Source of the DNA: Alnus glutinosa
Lineage: Eukaryota > Streptophyta > Magnoliopsida > Fagales > Betulaceae
Length of the DNA: 64,000 bases
Direction of reading: 5' to 3'
Assembly (NCBI RefSeq): GCF_958979055.1
Contig: NC_084886.1
Span: forward strand, 14,666,154-14,730,153
Each line of letters opens with the position of its first letter. The stretch's first letter is position 1. The notes below the pieces were generated by a model, which saw nothing but the letters and a program-made list of their open reading frames with translations, had not been told where the DNA came from and ran no database searches. Shown piece after piece: positions 22,276 to 34,699 of the stretch. A program made the position numbers and the translations under genes.

Positions 22276-23421
22276 CGTACACATTTGAACTTTATATACA
22301 AAAAATTAACATCATGTTGTAATTAATTCATAAATTTAATTGCTTATCCTCACAAGGATGTTTTTATTTTATGACTTAATTAGAATAAGATAACAAATTT
22401 AGCATTAAAAGTAAAGTTTCTCTTAGGCCCACAAGTACGGAAAATTTTATTTATTAATGTTTAAATTTGTTAGTCTTATTAATAAAGAGTAAATTTCATG
22501 CGTGAGGCAACATTTGCCCACAGGTAGGTTGAAATTTATTATTTACTATTAAATTGGCATTGGCTAATTTAAAATAAAGTTACTTCATAGTATTCAAGTA
22601 TTTTTTATTTTATCGCAACAATTCATATCACTCTACTTTTAATAGTTTTATGTTCCAATATTTTATGGTAGTAATTTTCTGATCGTAAAATTTACAGTTT
22701 CAAAAGTGTTTGTAATCACATTATGAGAATGAAGGATATGATAAGTTAACTTAAGTCCCTAAAGGTTGAGATTTTATAAGTCATTCTTGGTATATTTCAT
22801 TTTGAATATTTTTCGCTTCTAATTATGGTATTTTATCTTGTGGCACACATAAAGATAATTGGTTAGTTAATGGAACTTCTGACTATGTGTGTTCAAGAAG
22901 ATGAGAGAATCCATAAAGTCTTCACATGATTACTCATGTTAAAGAAAATACCAATAAAGGCAATCATGGCTAACATTTAAAGCATAAGAATAAGGTGCCA
23001 AGAAAGTGTTTTGGCAGTCAAGATACTTATTTCTCCTACAATAAAGAAAACACAAGAGCATATAAAGAAAAATTGAATGAAATAAGATAAATGACTTGAA
23101 ATGAAGAAAATCTCATATATTTAATGTGTAGTGAATCTCCTTTATTGACTCCTTTAAATATGTTGTGGATTGATTTTGGTTAACAATCCACGCTGTCCAC
23201 ACAATGCAAAGTTTTCTTAAAATAAATAACACGTGTTTACAATTGAAGGTTATTGGGATTTATAGATTAATTTTAAAATTCAGTTATTTTTGGACCTCAA
23301 TAATGTTTTATATATTCGAGAATTTTCAAGAAATATTTAATTTATATTTTAACTTCTTAAATAAAATTTCAATTTTGAACTTGAAATTTTTATTTATGGT
23401 GGAATATTAGTTAATGGTTTA
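22276..23421. other. AT-rich intergenic DNA
   Basis: No gene seen. The text is gapless AT-rich sequence with scattered stops and may be decayed retrotransposon body, since a copia remnant follows after 24.1 kb. Confidence 0.35.
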
Positions 23422-23430
23422 TTAAAATTT

Positions 23431-23877
23431 AGGAGTAATTACATTTTTCCTCTATGAACTACCAACTTTTGCGCAAAGCCCCCACAAACTACCAACTCGA
23501 CCAAAATAGAGCATTCAATTACCAAACACAACCATTTTCCCCCCTTCCGTCAGTTAGAAGGTTAAAACAAACGGTCAACGAGTCACGTGACCGTCACGTG
23601 CCATTTTACATGGGGGGCATGTTGGAAGATGGTGGTAGTTCATGGAGGCATGTTGAAAGATAGTGGTAGTTCATGGAGGGAAAATAGGAAGAAAATGAGG
23701 GTAAAACAGCATGTGACGGTCACGTGACTCGTTGACCGTTTGTTTTAACCCATTTGACAGACGGAATGGGAGAAAATGGTTGTCTTTGGTAGTTGAATGA
23801 TTTATTTTAGTCGAGTTGGTAGTTTGTGGGGGCTTTGCGCAAAAGTTGGTAGTTCATGGGGGAAAAGGTAATTACCC
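23431..23877. mobile_element. MULE-like foldback MITE with 9-bp target duplication
   Basis: Long inverted arms: the left has 'ctaccaacttttgcgcaaag', 'acaaactaccaactcgacc' and 'caaacggtcaacgagtcacg', and the right has each of these inverted. It is flanked by the same 9 bases TTAAAATTT at 23422-23430 and 23878-23886. Nine-base duplications are typical of Mutator-like elements. The ORF 23454-23663 is inside the hairpin. Confidence 0.8.
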
Positions 23878-24079
23878 TTAAAATTTATCTATATCCCAAC
23901 TTTGAAACAAATTTATTGTTTATTTCTACATATTGATGTTGACGTAAAGTGAAGTCTTGTGAATGAAAAATACTCTTATTATGGCATTGGAGATTGAAAT
24001 ATATCTCCATAAAGAAAATAAAAGTTGGTAAATAATAATTTACTGATTTTGATACTTTTGTGAACTGCATAAAGGAAAG

Positions 24080-26278
24080 CATATTAACAAGACCACTAAA
24101 GGTGCCAAAGAGACCCTTTTGAAATTCTTGAGATAATATACATTAATGGGTGTTGACCGTTTCATACTCATTGCCTAAATGGTCGAAGATATTTTTTTTT
24201 TATCTCTTTTAGTGATGACCATATAAGATTTATATATCTTTATCTTCTAAAATAATAAGGCTAGGGTATTGAATGCTTTCAATACCTATAAAGTAGAAGA
24301 AGAGAAACAACATGAAAATCATAAAATCTTATATAGGCAAAGAGTATTATGATAGGTACACACAAAAGAGAAATTGATTAGTAATACTAATCTTCTATTA
24401 CCCTTATAGAGTAAAACCTTAAAGACCGTTGTATATATGTTAAACAGGATTCCATCTAAGGTTGTTCTTAAGACACCTTTAAAGTATGAAATAGATAGAA
24501 ACCAAGTTTAAATTATTTACACATATGGGGTTGCCTTACTAAAGAGGGGATTTACAATCCTTGCCAAAGGAAATTAAATTCAAGGACAACCATCGGATTT
24601 TTTATAGGCTATACAGTAAACTCTAAGGGTTTTTTATGTTTTATTATCCTTCATGTAATTCTAGAGTTGTTGATTGTAAAATTTTTAGAGGATGTTGAAC
24701 CTAGTAGAAGTGTTTATCCTCAAAGGTTTTACTTAAAAGAAACACGAGAGTTGACTGAAGGTCTTTCATATGAAGGATGTTTGATTGTACTTATGAAAAA
24801 TCAAATTGATTACCCTAAGCTACGATCAGTTTTAGAATTATCAACTCATGAAGAACAGGTTCAGTATGAATCTACTCAGACTTTGCAAAAATGCAAAGGA
24901 AGTAGAATTAAGAAGATCCTATGGAATAAGGAGATCAACAATCCATAATGATTTAGTTGTATACCTCAAGAGTATGATGATGATGTCAGACCTAACGATG
25001 ATCCAAAAATTGTTTTCACAAGCCATGAGTGGAGACAATTCCACATTATGATACAGTAGCTCATTTTGATCTAGAGCTACATCAAATGGATGTGAAAACA
25101 ACTTTCTTAAATTGGGATCTTAAAGATGAGGTCTACATGAGACAACAAAAAGGTTTTATAGATAATAGTAAGAATGCTTGCAAAATAAATAAATCTATTT
25201 TTGGGCTGATATATATCTCCCGTCGGTAGTATACTTTTTACAAGGTTATTGCTTCATTGATTATTGAAAATCTTGTTAATTAATATATATACCTTAAGGT
25301 CAGTGGGAGTAAAGTAATCTTTCTAATCCTATATGTAGATATTATTTTGTAAGTAGTGATTTAAGTTTCGCTACATAAAGTTCCTCTCACAAAACTTTGA
25401 AATGAAGGATTTGGGTGAAACCTCTTATGGCTTTAACATAGAGATTCACAAGAGACATAAATAATATTAACATTGTCTCAGAAGGCCAAGATTGAATAAG
25501 TTTTGGGAAGATTTAGAATGAAGAATTTTGCACCTTCAATAGCAACTAAGAGGAACAAATTTAATACATATTAAATGTCTCCAAATGTATTGGAACAGAT
25601 GGCAGATGAAATGTCTTTTGTAAGCATCTGCATTATACAACCTAATGCAAGTATAGACTTGCACTGGACTTAACCATTGGGCTGACAGTAAGATTACTAG
25701 GTTAATAAAGTGCTACAAATAAAGTCTTGCGGTATACGCAAGAAACCAAGAAGAACAACTTAACCTAAAGATACACTTACCATTTGGTGGTGGTGGGTTA
25801 TTCAGATTTTGAATTTTGCTGATTGTGTAGATAGTAGAAAGTCTACTTTATGATATATATTTTCTTATTGAGAGATATATATCCTTGAGATGCAGAAAGC
25901 AGACTATAATTGATACATCTATTAAGAAAGTTAAAATTCTTGCATGCTATGAAACTACACAGGCATGAAGGATGAGACATTTTGTTAAAAGTCTCAAGAT
26001 TGTCGATTTACAGTTAGACCATAAAGATATTCTGCGATAATTTTACTGTAATATTCTTTTATAAGTAGAAGCAGAAATAAATATATCGACATCAAGTATT
26101 TCAGTACGAGAGAACATTAAAGAGACAAATGTCTATTGAGAGTATAAGTACTGAATTAATGATTGCAGATCCCATGACTAAAAGTTTACTGATAAAAAAA
26201 GTATAATGTTATATGGAGCATATGAAATTCATTTTTGCTTAGTTTCTCTCTATTTGGTTTATAGACATCAAGTTATTG
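24080..26278 (+). mobile_element. Decayed Ty1/copia retrotransposon body
   Basis: Broken plus-strand pieces of the polyprotein can be read. One at about 25071-25205 reads 'LELHQMDVKTTFLNWDLK', 'EVYMRQQKGF' and 'CKINKSIFGL', which is the copia reverse transcriptase. 'DLGETSYGFNIEIHK' follows near 25400, and RNase H-like traces come after. Many stops and frameshifts. It lies just before the partial LRR tail copy. LTRs were not found. Confidence 0.75.
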
Positions 26279-26832
26279 TCAACAAGTTTTGTTCTTACTG
26301 TCATAGGTTGCTTCATGCCCGGATGGGTGCTTTCCAAGCCGAAAAAACGGAAGAATACAACAACTAGAATTGGATATTAAAGGTACTGCAGAAAAAAAAT
26401 TGTAAGAAATTACATATGTGTCCCTATGCCACATTTAATAGTTGTAACGGTAACGGCTAAATAATTACTGTAACGATATTTATAATAATTGTATTCAATA
26501 TAATTTAAACATTTTTTATATTTCACATTATGGTTCATGATAATAACAGTTTTTATATTTATGTTTCTGATTTAATTCCTTTGTGGAAGGAAGAAAATCA
26601 GCTAACTAATGAATATGAGGGGTCCCTGGCCTACCTATATAAAGAGCCATGTGTTTCCATCTATTAGCACCTGTAGGCATAGGTCGGAAGATCTTCTCTC
26701 TAATTTTATGGTTTTTCAGAATCAATGTTGTTGCAGAAAAGTTTATTCATCTCGTTTAAACAAAGCAATGGCTAGAGGTATTTATAATTATTCTGCTGCT
26801 TATTAAAGTTAGCATTTGATTTATATTGTGCT
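26279..26832 (+). pseudogene. Second copy of the LRR gene 3' end only
   Basis: From 26279 the sequence repeats 19859-20402: end of the transmembrane segment, the basic tail KPKKRKNTTTRIGY, the stop codon, and the 3' flank. The rest of the LRR gene is missing, and a copia remnant abuts the junction. The shared stop shows that this kinase-less end already existed when the copy was made. About 6.4 kb separates the two. Confidence 0.85.
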
Positions 26833-26947
26833 AACAAAAATGTCTTAATACATGTTGGTATATTTGTTCATGTGAATCAGGTTGGACATTTATTCTAGTA
26901 TTGAAAGGCTTCTGCTATTTATTTTGATCTGTTTTAAGATTTTGAAG

Positions 26948-27900
26948 TGTCAAATATATTATAATATTTACCTTAATGATTTATGTTTTCTAATATAGGT
27001 CAATTTAGGCTTCTTTGTATAGGTCGACTTATTAATTATAAATAGGAACCTCTGTATTGTAAATAAGTCAAGTTAATGAGACACAATGTAGCCATAGGGG
27101 CTATACAAAGTAGTAGACGTAGGTGTCTAATACTAGACCACCCGTAATTCTTTTCTCTTTTCTCTCTCTCTTGCTTCTGCTATTGTTCGGTGCAAGCGGT
27201 TTACATCATGCGGATCATGAGTGAGGCGGGTTCGATGCTTCGTTCCAATAACTTGGGCTCATTGCTTTTGGTTTATTGGCCCAAGTAGGCCCTTTTAGTG
27301 TTTCAAGCCCAATTCAGCCCTCTTTTGGTTTTGGCACATTGTAGGCCCCTTTTTGGATTTTGGCATGTTGTTGTTCCTTTTAGGATTTTGGCCCAAGTAG
27401 ACCCCTTTTGATTTTGGCTCAAGTTGGCCCAGTTGTGTTTGGCCCAAGTGGGCCCCCGCATTTCGAAGCCACCAATGCTACCACCTGCCGCCAACGGCCA
27501 GCCTCTGTCTCCTCTGACAGTGTCCGTCCGCCGTCAGTCTTCACCACTAGCCTTTGTTTATTAGCCACCATCTACAACCCTTTTTGGCTCCCACCGCCAT
27601 CGTCATCACCAAAAAAAAAAAATCCCGTGTTTCTATTACCAAACTCAAGTTTTGAGAATTTTTCACCTTGAGTTTGAGGAGGATGTTAGAATATATTCTG
27701 AATATATTTACCTTACTGATTTATGTTTCATAGTATAGGTCGATTTATGTTTCTTGTATAAGTCGATTTAGGTCTCCTTGTATAATTCAACTTATCAATT
27801 ATAAATAGGGATCTATGTTTTATAAACAAGTCAAGTTAATGAGACATGATATAGTCCTAGGGACTATTTCAGAGTACTAGTGGATGTAGGTATCTAACCC
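26948..27900 (+). mobile_element. Short copia-like element with two LTR pieces
   Basis: The 5' LTR starts near 26948 ('tgtcaaatatattataatat') and the 3' LTR at 27684 ('tgttagaatatattctgaat'). Both share 'gatttatgttt', 'tataggtcgattta', 'aattataaatagg' and 'aagtcaagttaatgagaca'. A polypurine tract (agtttgaggagga) directly precedes the 3' LTR. The inside is about 450-500 bp, contains repeated 'ttttggccc' words and has no retroviral ORF, so it is TRIM-like or internally deleted. Confidence 0.65.
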
Positions 27901-28570
27901 ATTTTTTTTAGAAAAAACAAAGTAAACATTAAGAAAAAAAAAAAAAAAAAGTGAAATTTCTGGTAACCCATGGCCATGGCTGGCAGTGGCTGAGTCCAAG
28001 AAATTTTTTATTTTTGAATTTTCACTTTGTTTTTTCTAAAAGACATGAGGTCATTTCGGACATTGTTACAAAAAATGGGTGAAATTAAAAAAAGGGTTGA
28101 AATATGACATACTGACATTGTAAATTTTTAAATTTCGAGATTATAACTAAAAAATTGATTATACTTCTTAGAGTAAGTGAAGTTTTGTTTTGTCGTCTAT
28201 ATATATGGTTTAGGCAGCCTTTTGGGTAGGAATGTTTAATTTGCCTCTAGCATGCATGTGAAATGGCGGCGAGTACCAAATTGGAGCTTTTGTGGGGTTG
28301 GTCGAGGAAGTGGATGTGGATGAAACTGGCATCGGTTGGGGTGAATTTTTTAGGGTGCTCATAATTTTGGATCTTTCCAAGCCTCTCAGGGGTCGAGTAT
28401 TAAAACTCCAAAACAAATCTATTTCGGTGGCCTTCCAATATGAGAAAATTCCCAAATTCTGCTTTTAAGTGTGGGGTGATCAGACATGATAAATGTGGTT
28501 GTGGGAAAAAGCTTGGGGGTAGGAGACTTCATGGCGGCGAGGAAACAATCAATTTGATCCCTGGTTACGA
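27901..28570. other. Intergenic DNA with a short inverted repeat
   Basis: 'tttttagaaaaaacaaagt' near 27906 is inverted as 'actttgttttttctaaaaga' near 28023, about 137 bp overall, so it may be a small MITE. The rest has no gene. Confidence 0.45.
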
Positions 28571-29394
28571 GTGAGCTCTCCCAACCGTCGATTGGGTCCT
28601 AGCGAAAGAAGCACTAGTGTTGCTCCGATGGCCAAAACCCATGGCTTCGACTATCCCACAGCGAATAGAAGTCTAAACACAGATAGTTGCAAATCAGACA
28701 GTAGTGGTTTCGACCATCCCCCGGCGAACTGCAGCCCCAAAACAAATAGCAACAAATCAGGCAGGCGAGGTGAAACTGATAACGTGAAGAGTGGCACAAT
28801 ACTTGGGATTTTGTTATGGAGAAATTGTGTAAAGGCTGGAGTGGAGGGCTTATCCTATTATGGAGAAATTCTATTAAATTGGAAATACAAAATTATAGTA
28901 TCCGGCATATAAAAGCCTTGATTAAATTACGGAGCGACATGCTAGAATGGAACTTTATAGATATATATGGCAACCCGGAGGTCGCAAAGCGAAAGCTAAC
29001 ATGGGCGCTATTAAGGCTTCTCTATCACTCCCAACTTAAACCATGGCTTTGTGTGGGGGATTTCAACGAAATCCTAACACTGGCAGAGAAAAAGGGAGTA
29101 GCTACCAGACCACAGAGTCAAATGGAAGCTTTTCAAATAACACTTAAAGATTGGCATCTGAGTGATTTGAGATTTTCTGGTCCCCAGTTCACATGGAACA
29201 ATGGTCGCAATGGCAGGGATTTCACCACGGAGAGACTTGACAGAGGGGTGGCTAACCAAGAGTGGTGCGAAATACACAAGTTCTTAGAAGTATCGGTGCT
29301 TGCCTGTCGGAGTTCTGACCACAACCCACTTTCATACAGCTATAGATCAAAATCTTTAAGATCATGCAACAACATATCACATTGCATATCATGA
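28571..29394 (+). mobile_element. LINE endonuclease (AP-endonuclease type) fragment
   Basis: The plus frame 28816-29394 (192 aa) shows the L1 endonuclease core: 'GWSGGLILLWRNSI', 'WNFIDIYGNPE', 'PWLCVGDFNEIL' (catalytic D and N), 'FSGPQFTWNNGR', 'RLDRGVANQEWC' and 'SSDHNPL' (catalytic D and H). The first part of the domain is missing and the reverse transcriptase does not follow. The stretch before it (28571-28815) may be the broken LINE ORF1 or linker; no motif is readable. Confidence 0.8.
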
Positions 29395-29540
29395 AATATG
29401 TCAAAGAAACTCCAACTAAGGAAACATGTCATGCAAGGAAAGTTTAGTTTAAAACAGAAAGGCAATATTTTCCTTGCTCATCAAGTGATCTAAAATATAG
29501 CCACAACCATGATATCATGGTTTGCAATTTATTTTAGTCC

Positions 29541-29990
29541 ATGAAGCCTCAGAAAAAATCACATTTAAACCGTAGCGCTTCAAATGTAGAACCGGGTCGT
29601 GTACAAGCCAAGTCGGACACAAACCAGGCTCCACATAGCCCAACACTTTGGTGTGACAATATTGAAATAATCTATTTGGCTTCAAATCCTGCTTTTAACA
29701 CTCAAACTAAACATATTGAGCTCGACTATCATCTTGTTCAGAAAAGACAACAATTGGATGTTCAGTTTCTCTCTTCGAAGGATTTGATAGATGATGCTCT
29801 TACAAAACCATTGTCTCCCACAAGTTTCAATTTCTGTGCAACAAAATCCAAACGTCAAATTGATGCCGTTTCATTTGCAGGGCGTGTAGGATCAGATGAT
29901 GGTATTCAAAATTCAACGATTATGTTGCACAACAAACCCAACCACAAGATAAGACTCCACTCATAGAAGTTCAAGCCAAGTCAAACTAAT
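29541..29990 (+). mobile_element. Ty1/copia RNase H C-terminal fragment
   Basis: The plus frame has 'LWCDNIEIIYLASNPAFNTQ', 'KHIELDYHLVQ' and 'DDALTKPLSPTSF', the ending of copia RNase H. It is joined to a LINE endonuclease piece upstream, so the junction near 29400-29540 is chimeric. No LTR recognised after it. Confidence 0.8.
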
Positions 29991-30920
29991 CATTTGAAGA
30001 GTTGATAACACTCAATCTCATTATGTTTGTTTTGGGATAATTTTCGGTACGATGTGAATTGCACGTTCTTCAATGTTCCTCACACTCTCTAATAATACTG
30101 CAAAACAACTAAAATTAAGAGACCCTTCTGGAGATTTCACTCTGATGCCTAAATTAGTTTCTGAGATAAAAATATACTCTATGCATAAAATTATCAGTAT
30201 GGTGTTTATACGTGGGGTATGAGCCTATTTATAGGGAAAGAGGTAGAGGTCAACCTGAATTAGGTTTCTTACTCCTTCTTAACTTAGGAGTGTAATTGAA
30301 GTTTTATTTGGACTCCGATTCCTTAGTAGATGTAGGATCTGGTCCGGATCTTCAGGGTGATCCCGAATCTTCAGGGATCAGATTTAGACTATGAGTCTTA
30401 TTCCAATTCTACTGAGAATAGGATTGTTACCAAATCTATTGGACCTGAGTTCCTGAGACATATTCATCCTGATTCTTAGTTGAATGAGCTGACTCTCGGT
30501 TTCGGGATATCTACATTCCCGAGACTCAATTAGGATATACCTCATGTTGTGTATTTTTGATAATAGCCTTTACGGAGATGACTATTTAGTGTCTATCTCC
30601 CGGGATAGGACTACTCAGGAGTCTTGCTGTTTCAGCTTTACAGTCGTCAATTCTCTTTGGGTCGGTACTGACCTGAAGGTCCATGATTCTTTAGATGGGC
30701 GGTCCTAATGGAAATTATTCCCAACAATATTGTACTCTATAATTTGAACTTTGTACCTCTTTTTTTTTTTTTTTTTTTCCTTATCAATGAATATATGTCT
30801 TTTCTTGTATGTCTCGTATTTATATGAGTAAGCGGGGAGAAAATGTAGCCCATGAGGTGGAGTAAGGTATTGTGTTACATGTACGTTATACTAGTTTATA
30901 ACGGCCACTAGTCAACAAAA
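29991..30920. other. Unassigned DNA before the tRNA gene
   Basis: No ORF. Contains short repeated words ('ccggatcttcagggtgatcc', 'cgaatcttcagggatca') around 30340-30385. It could be LTR or flank of the copia piece. A T-run lies at 30760-30778. Confidence 0.35.
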
Positions 30921-30937
30921 GCTGGAATAGCTCAGTT

Positions 30938-30970
<33 letters not shown>

Positions 30971-30994
30971 GAGGTTCAAGCCCTCCTTCTAGCG
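30921..30994 (+). tRNA. tRNA-Asn (anticodon GTT)
   Basis: A 74-nt cloverleaf: acceptor arm GCTGGAA / TTCTAGC, D arm with 'agctcagttggttagagc' (box A), anticodon loop CTGTTAA with GTT at 30955-30957, T arm GGAGG-TTCAAGC-CCTCC (box B). No intron. A TTTT terminator follows at 31001. This fits a normal plant nuclear tRNA-Asn and reads plus strand. Confidence 0.96.
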
Positions 30995-31457
30995 TTTGCC
31001 TTTTGTGCTTGTGGTCAGAGATCGACCCGCATTCGTTTGACTGGCTGTTTGATCTGGATTGAGCATCTTTTTCTTTATTTTTTTTTGTTCTTTTTCTCTT
31101 AACAGGGCAGAATTTCATTAATAAGAGTTAATTTCTTCTTCTAATATACTTTAAGAACAAAAGAATTTTCAGATATTATTGCTTTGAGCTCTCTTCGAGA
31201 AAGTCATGTAGAAGTGTTACCCTTGATTTTACATAATCAAATGAGTATTCTACTTGCTCATCACAAAAAAGTATGATCATGCCTATAAGTCCACTATTAG
31301 CAGGTCGCCAAAAACTCGAATTTTTTTGGGTCGAGTTTCATAAATAACCATATTTGTTAGTGCAAAAATCCCAAATTATCTACTATAATTTTGAGCCAAG
31401 ACGTTCATGATAAGCCTTCTCATTGGATTACCATGTCGTTGACATTTTCTTAATTAA

Positions 31458-32303
31458 TGCTATGTTTGTTTCGACGTAAAATGGTTTTCGTCGTAAAATG
31501 GTTTCAGATAAGTCATTTTTTATGGAAAATATTTTTCGCCGAAAGCATTTTTCGGTGTTTGGCGTGTACAGAAAATCACAAATATTTTTCATATTTTCAT
31601 TTAATCATATTAACCTATAAAAATTAATTTTTATTCAAAACATATAAATATTAATATAAAATAATATAAAAATCATCGATGACGAGATTCGGTCACTGAC
31701 CGACAAGATTTTGACAATTTTTACCTGATTCCAGCTAATATAGCAAGAATTCGAGATAAAGGCCGGAATCCGGACAGTTTCGTCGGAATCTGGGATAGCC
31801 GGATTCCGGCGAAAGTGGCCGGATTCCGACGGTTTCGCCTGAATCCTGTACAAATGGCCGGATTCCTGCCATCTGGCCGGATCTGGCCAGAGAGGCCGGA
31901 TCTGGCCAGATCAGTCCGGCCAGTCGGCTGTTCTGGCCAGATCCGGCCGGAATCCGGCTCTCTGGCCAGATTCGATCAGATGACCGGAATCCGGCCGGTC
32001 TGGCCAGATTCCGGCGACATTAACCGGATGTTGTCGGATTCCGATACCGGCAATATTTCGATAGTGGTCGGTTGCTTGAACGTGAAGGTTGACTGTGTCG
32101 TTTAAAATAGATCGACCGCGTCTAGCGTCTTCGGAAAATGATTTACGCTTTTAAAAAGCGTAAATCATTTTCCGAAATTTACTAAGCATTTTTGGGCAAA
32201 CAGAAATCATTTTCCGGTTGACTATTATTTTCGCCCCTACCAAATATCGGAAAATGCCGAAATCATTTTCCAGAAATCATTTTACGCAGAAACAAACGGA
32301 GCA
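31458..32303. mobile_element. Harbinger-like TIR element with GC-rich repeat core
   Basis: Ends are 'tgctatgtttgtttcgacgt' and the inverse 'acgcagaaacaaacggagca', flanked by TAA on both sides (31455-31457, 32304-32306), the 3-bp duplication used by PIF/Harbinger elements. The core (about 31760-32030) is an irregular GC-rich repeat of 'ccggattccggc' and 'ctggccagat' words. Near the right end is a palindrome (32132-32175). No transposase. Confidence 0.65.
32132..32175. repeat. Near-perfect 44-base palindrome
   Basis: 'cggaaaatgatttacgct' is followed at once by its inverted copy 'agcgtaaatcattttccg' around a TTTAAAA centre. It should fold into a strong cruciform or hairpin. Confidence 0.9.
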
Positions 32304-33553
32304 TAAGATAAGTATATTGTGGGGACTCTTTTTCGGTTGTCGTTTAGGTGGCATATGGACAACTCTTTGGGCCTGACTTCATTTGTGGAGAATCAAACTT
32401 GTAACACATGAGTACATGATCATAGTTAGGATAGCTGACGGCTACCGGTGCACCATAGGCATGCACAAAGAACTCAAGCTCAAAATTAATTATACGAGAC
32501 GAGAAGGCCCACAACATGAACTCAATCAACAATTATAATATGGGAAATGATAGAGAGGGGACATTCATCCGTCCCCTCTCTCCCTTTTATTATTAAAAAA
32601 ATTCAATTTCAATAGAAAAAAAATTAAAAACAAAAAGAAAGTGTACTTAAGATGTTCAGCTTCAGCAACTTAAGATGTTAACTACTGTTTTAGCAGTAAC
32701 AGCATGAACCAAGCGAGAAGTTTTTATGGGCAAGAGTCGATGGTCAAAAAGATTTGTTGGTGGGAGTTAGTATTAAGTTTTTATTTTTTACTTAATTTTT
32801 CGTTTTCTCTTTTGGAATTGAGGGAGGTGGGGGGCCATAGCCTATACCGGGGCTCCCTAAACCGGTCCCTGAGAAACAGGGATTGTGACAATAAATGACA
32901 TCATAAGTTATAATATATCAACAGTGCGTAAGATAACAAAGGCAATGCACGCATATAATGGTGGGGAAGAGGAAGAAAAGATTAAAACTGGAAGAGGAAA
33001 ATGATTTATCAAATACTCAATCTCCTCTAGCTTTTGTTGGATTTTGATGATTTTAACTGTTGTGTTTGACTTAATAATTGTTGGATTTATCAAATACTCA
33101 ATCTCTTCTAGCTTTTGTAATCTGAATTAATATTACAACTACTTGGGGTTTAAGTCGAATTTTTCATATGAGATTAAAAATCTAGAATTCTTACCATGCA
33201 AAAATATTTGGTATGCTAATTTAATTATTTTTTGTAAAATCAGTTAATTTGTAAAAACTTACAAGCTGAAGACATGTATGTCGAATCGTCGATGTTATTA
33301 TAGAGCAATTAAAAGGTTTAATTATTTCATAGAAACATTATATAAAATTAAGATGGATTTTCATTTGCTTTTATTTCCATCTAAAACAATTACAATTGAA
33401 ATGGATATAGTACTTATATTTCATAAAAATAAATAAATAAATAAAACTATAATTCATAGAAAAACAATTCATGAAAATGTTGATAATGAGACAACACAAT
33501 TAGCTTAAGAATCACTGTCATAAAAGAAAAAAGAAAAAAGAAAAAAAAAGCTT
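32304..33553. other. Intergenic DNA; hairpin at 32552-32581
   Basis: 'agagaggggac' (32552) and 'gtcccctctct' (32571) form an 11-bp perfect stem with an 8-base loop. Around 33001-33120 the phrase 'atttatcaaatactcaatct' plus 'agcttttgt' occurs twice about 80 bases apart. No gene seen. Confidence 0.45.
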
Positions 33554-33650
33554 AGAAGCACTTACTATTTAAACGCCTCTAACTGATTAGAAGCGCTTAC
33601 TATTCAAATGCCTCTAACTGATTATAAGTGCTTATTATTTAAACGCCTCT
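33554..33650. repeat. 35-bp tandem repeat, about 2.8 copies
   Basis: Unit starts 'agaagcacttactatttaaa' and repeats at 33589 and 33624. Inverted or related words ('agaagcgttt', 'gcctctaa') continue to about 33955, as in subterminal repeats of a CACTA-like element. Clear element ends were not found. Confidence 0.75.
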
Positions 33651-34148
33651 GGGGAGTGATCCTTACACTCACACTACACAACAATGGCACAACACCAAGG
33701 CACAATGGAGTGGGGCCCACATGTGTAGTATGAGTGTTTTAATCATTTCTCAAGAAATAGAAGCGTTTGAGGTCAAACGTCTATAACCGAATAGAAGCGT
33801 TTAAGGTCTGGCGCCTCTAATTAGTGTTATTTGAACGGTCAACGACGCTAATCCTGTGTCCAACCCTATGTTTAGTTCCATTTACCAAACGACGCTATTC
33901 AAGGGCGGCTTCTAAACGAATAGAGGCCGTTTTTTGGCCAGAAATGCCTCTAAACCTTGATTTTTTTTTACTTACGTTGAGTGAGTTCACTTGTGAAGTG
34001 TTCTATATTACTAAGATATAAGAAGAGTGAGTGGTTTATATAGCATTGTTGGGCCGAAACTCATAGGCTTAAGCGTTTTGGTTATGTGGTGCCTTAACAC
34101 GCATTCTAACTATATTATGGACTCACTATAAAGGACTTCCCTAGGTAT

Positions 34149-34699
34149 TAGGGGTGTACATGTTGGAAAATATTATCTGCCCGCATTTATCCCACTATTT
34201 GCACATGCGAATGCAGTTAGCAAAAATCACTATCGGCATATTCGGACATCGATTTTAGGGTATGCGGATGCGGTTATCCGCATAATAACCGCATCCACAT
34301 ACTCTTTATATATAATATTTAGTAAATTCACCAAAACGATGTCATTTTAGATTAGATATAGGTTATATTTACATTGTTTTAGTTGATTATGTTTCTTTCT
34401 TGTATAACCCTTGGGCAAAAAAATAAAAGTAATGTAAAAATAAATATATTTTCAAAAGATAGAGCTTAAAAAAATAAAAAAAATAAAAAAAGCTCAAAAC
34501 ACTAAAAATTGGCATAAATTATTTTCAAAATTGTTTAAAATATATTCTAATAGAGACCCAAAGAATGCCCAAAAGGCCCATCACCTAACATACGGATAGC
34601 AGATAATAACAACAATAACCAAATGTATGTAGTTAGTAGAAACATTGTACGGATACGGATGCGGATATCTAAAAATTAATATCCGCATGTACACCCCTA
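34149..34699. mobile_element. hAT-like non-autonomous element
   Basis: Terminal inverted repeats TAGGGGTGTACATG (34149) and CATGTACACCCCTA (ending 34699), 551 bp. Flanking 8-mers 'ctaggtat' and 'cttgttat' match at 6 of 8 positions, compatible with an aged 8-bp hAT duplication. The inside has 'atgcggatgcggttatccgc' words and no ORF. Confidence 0.7.
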
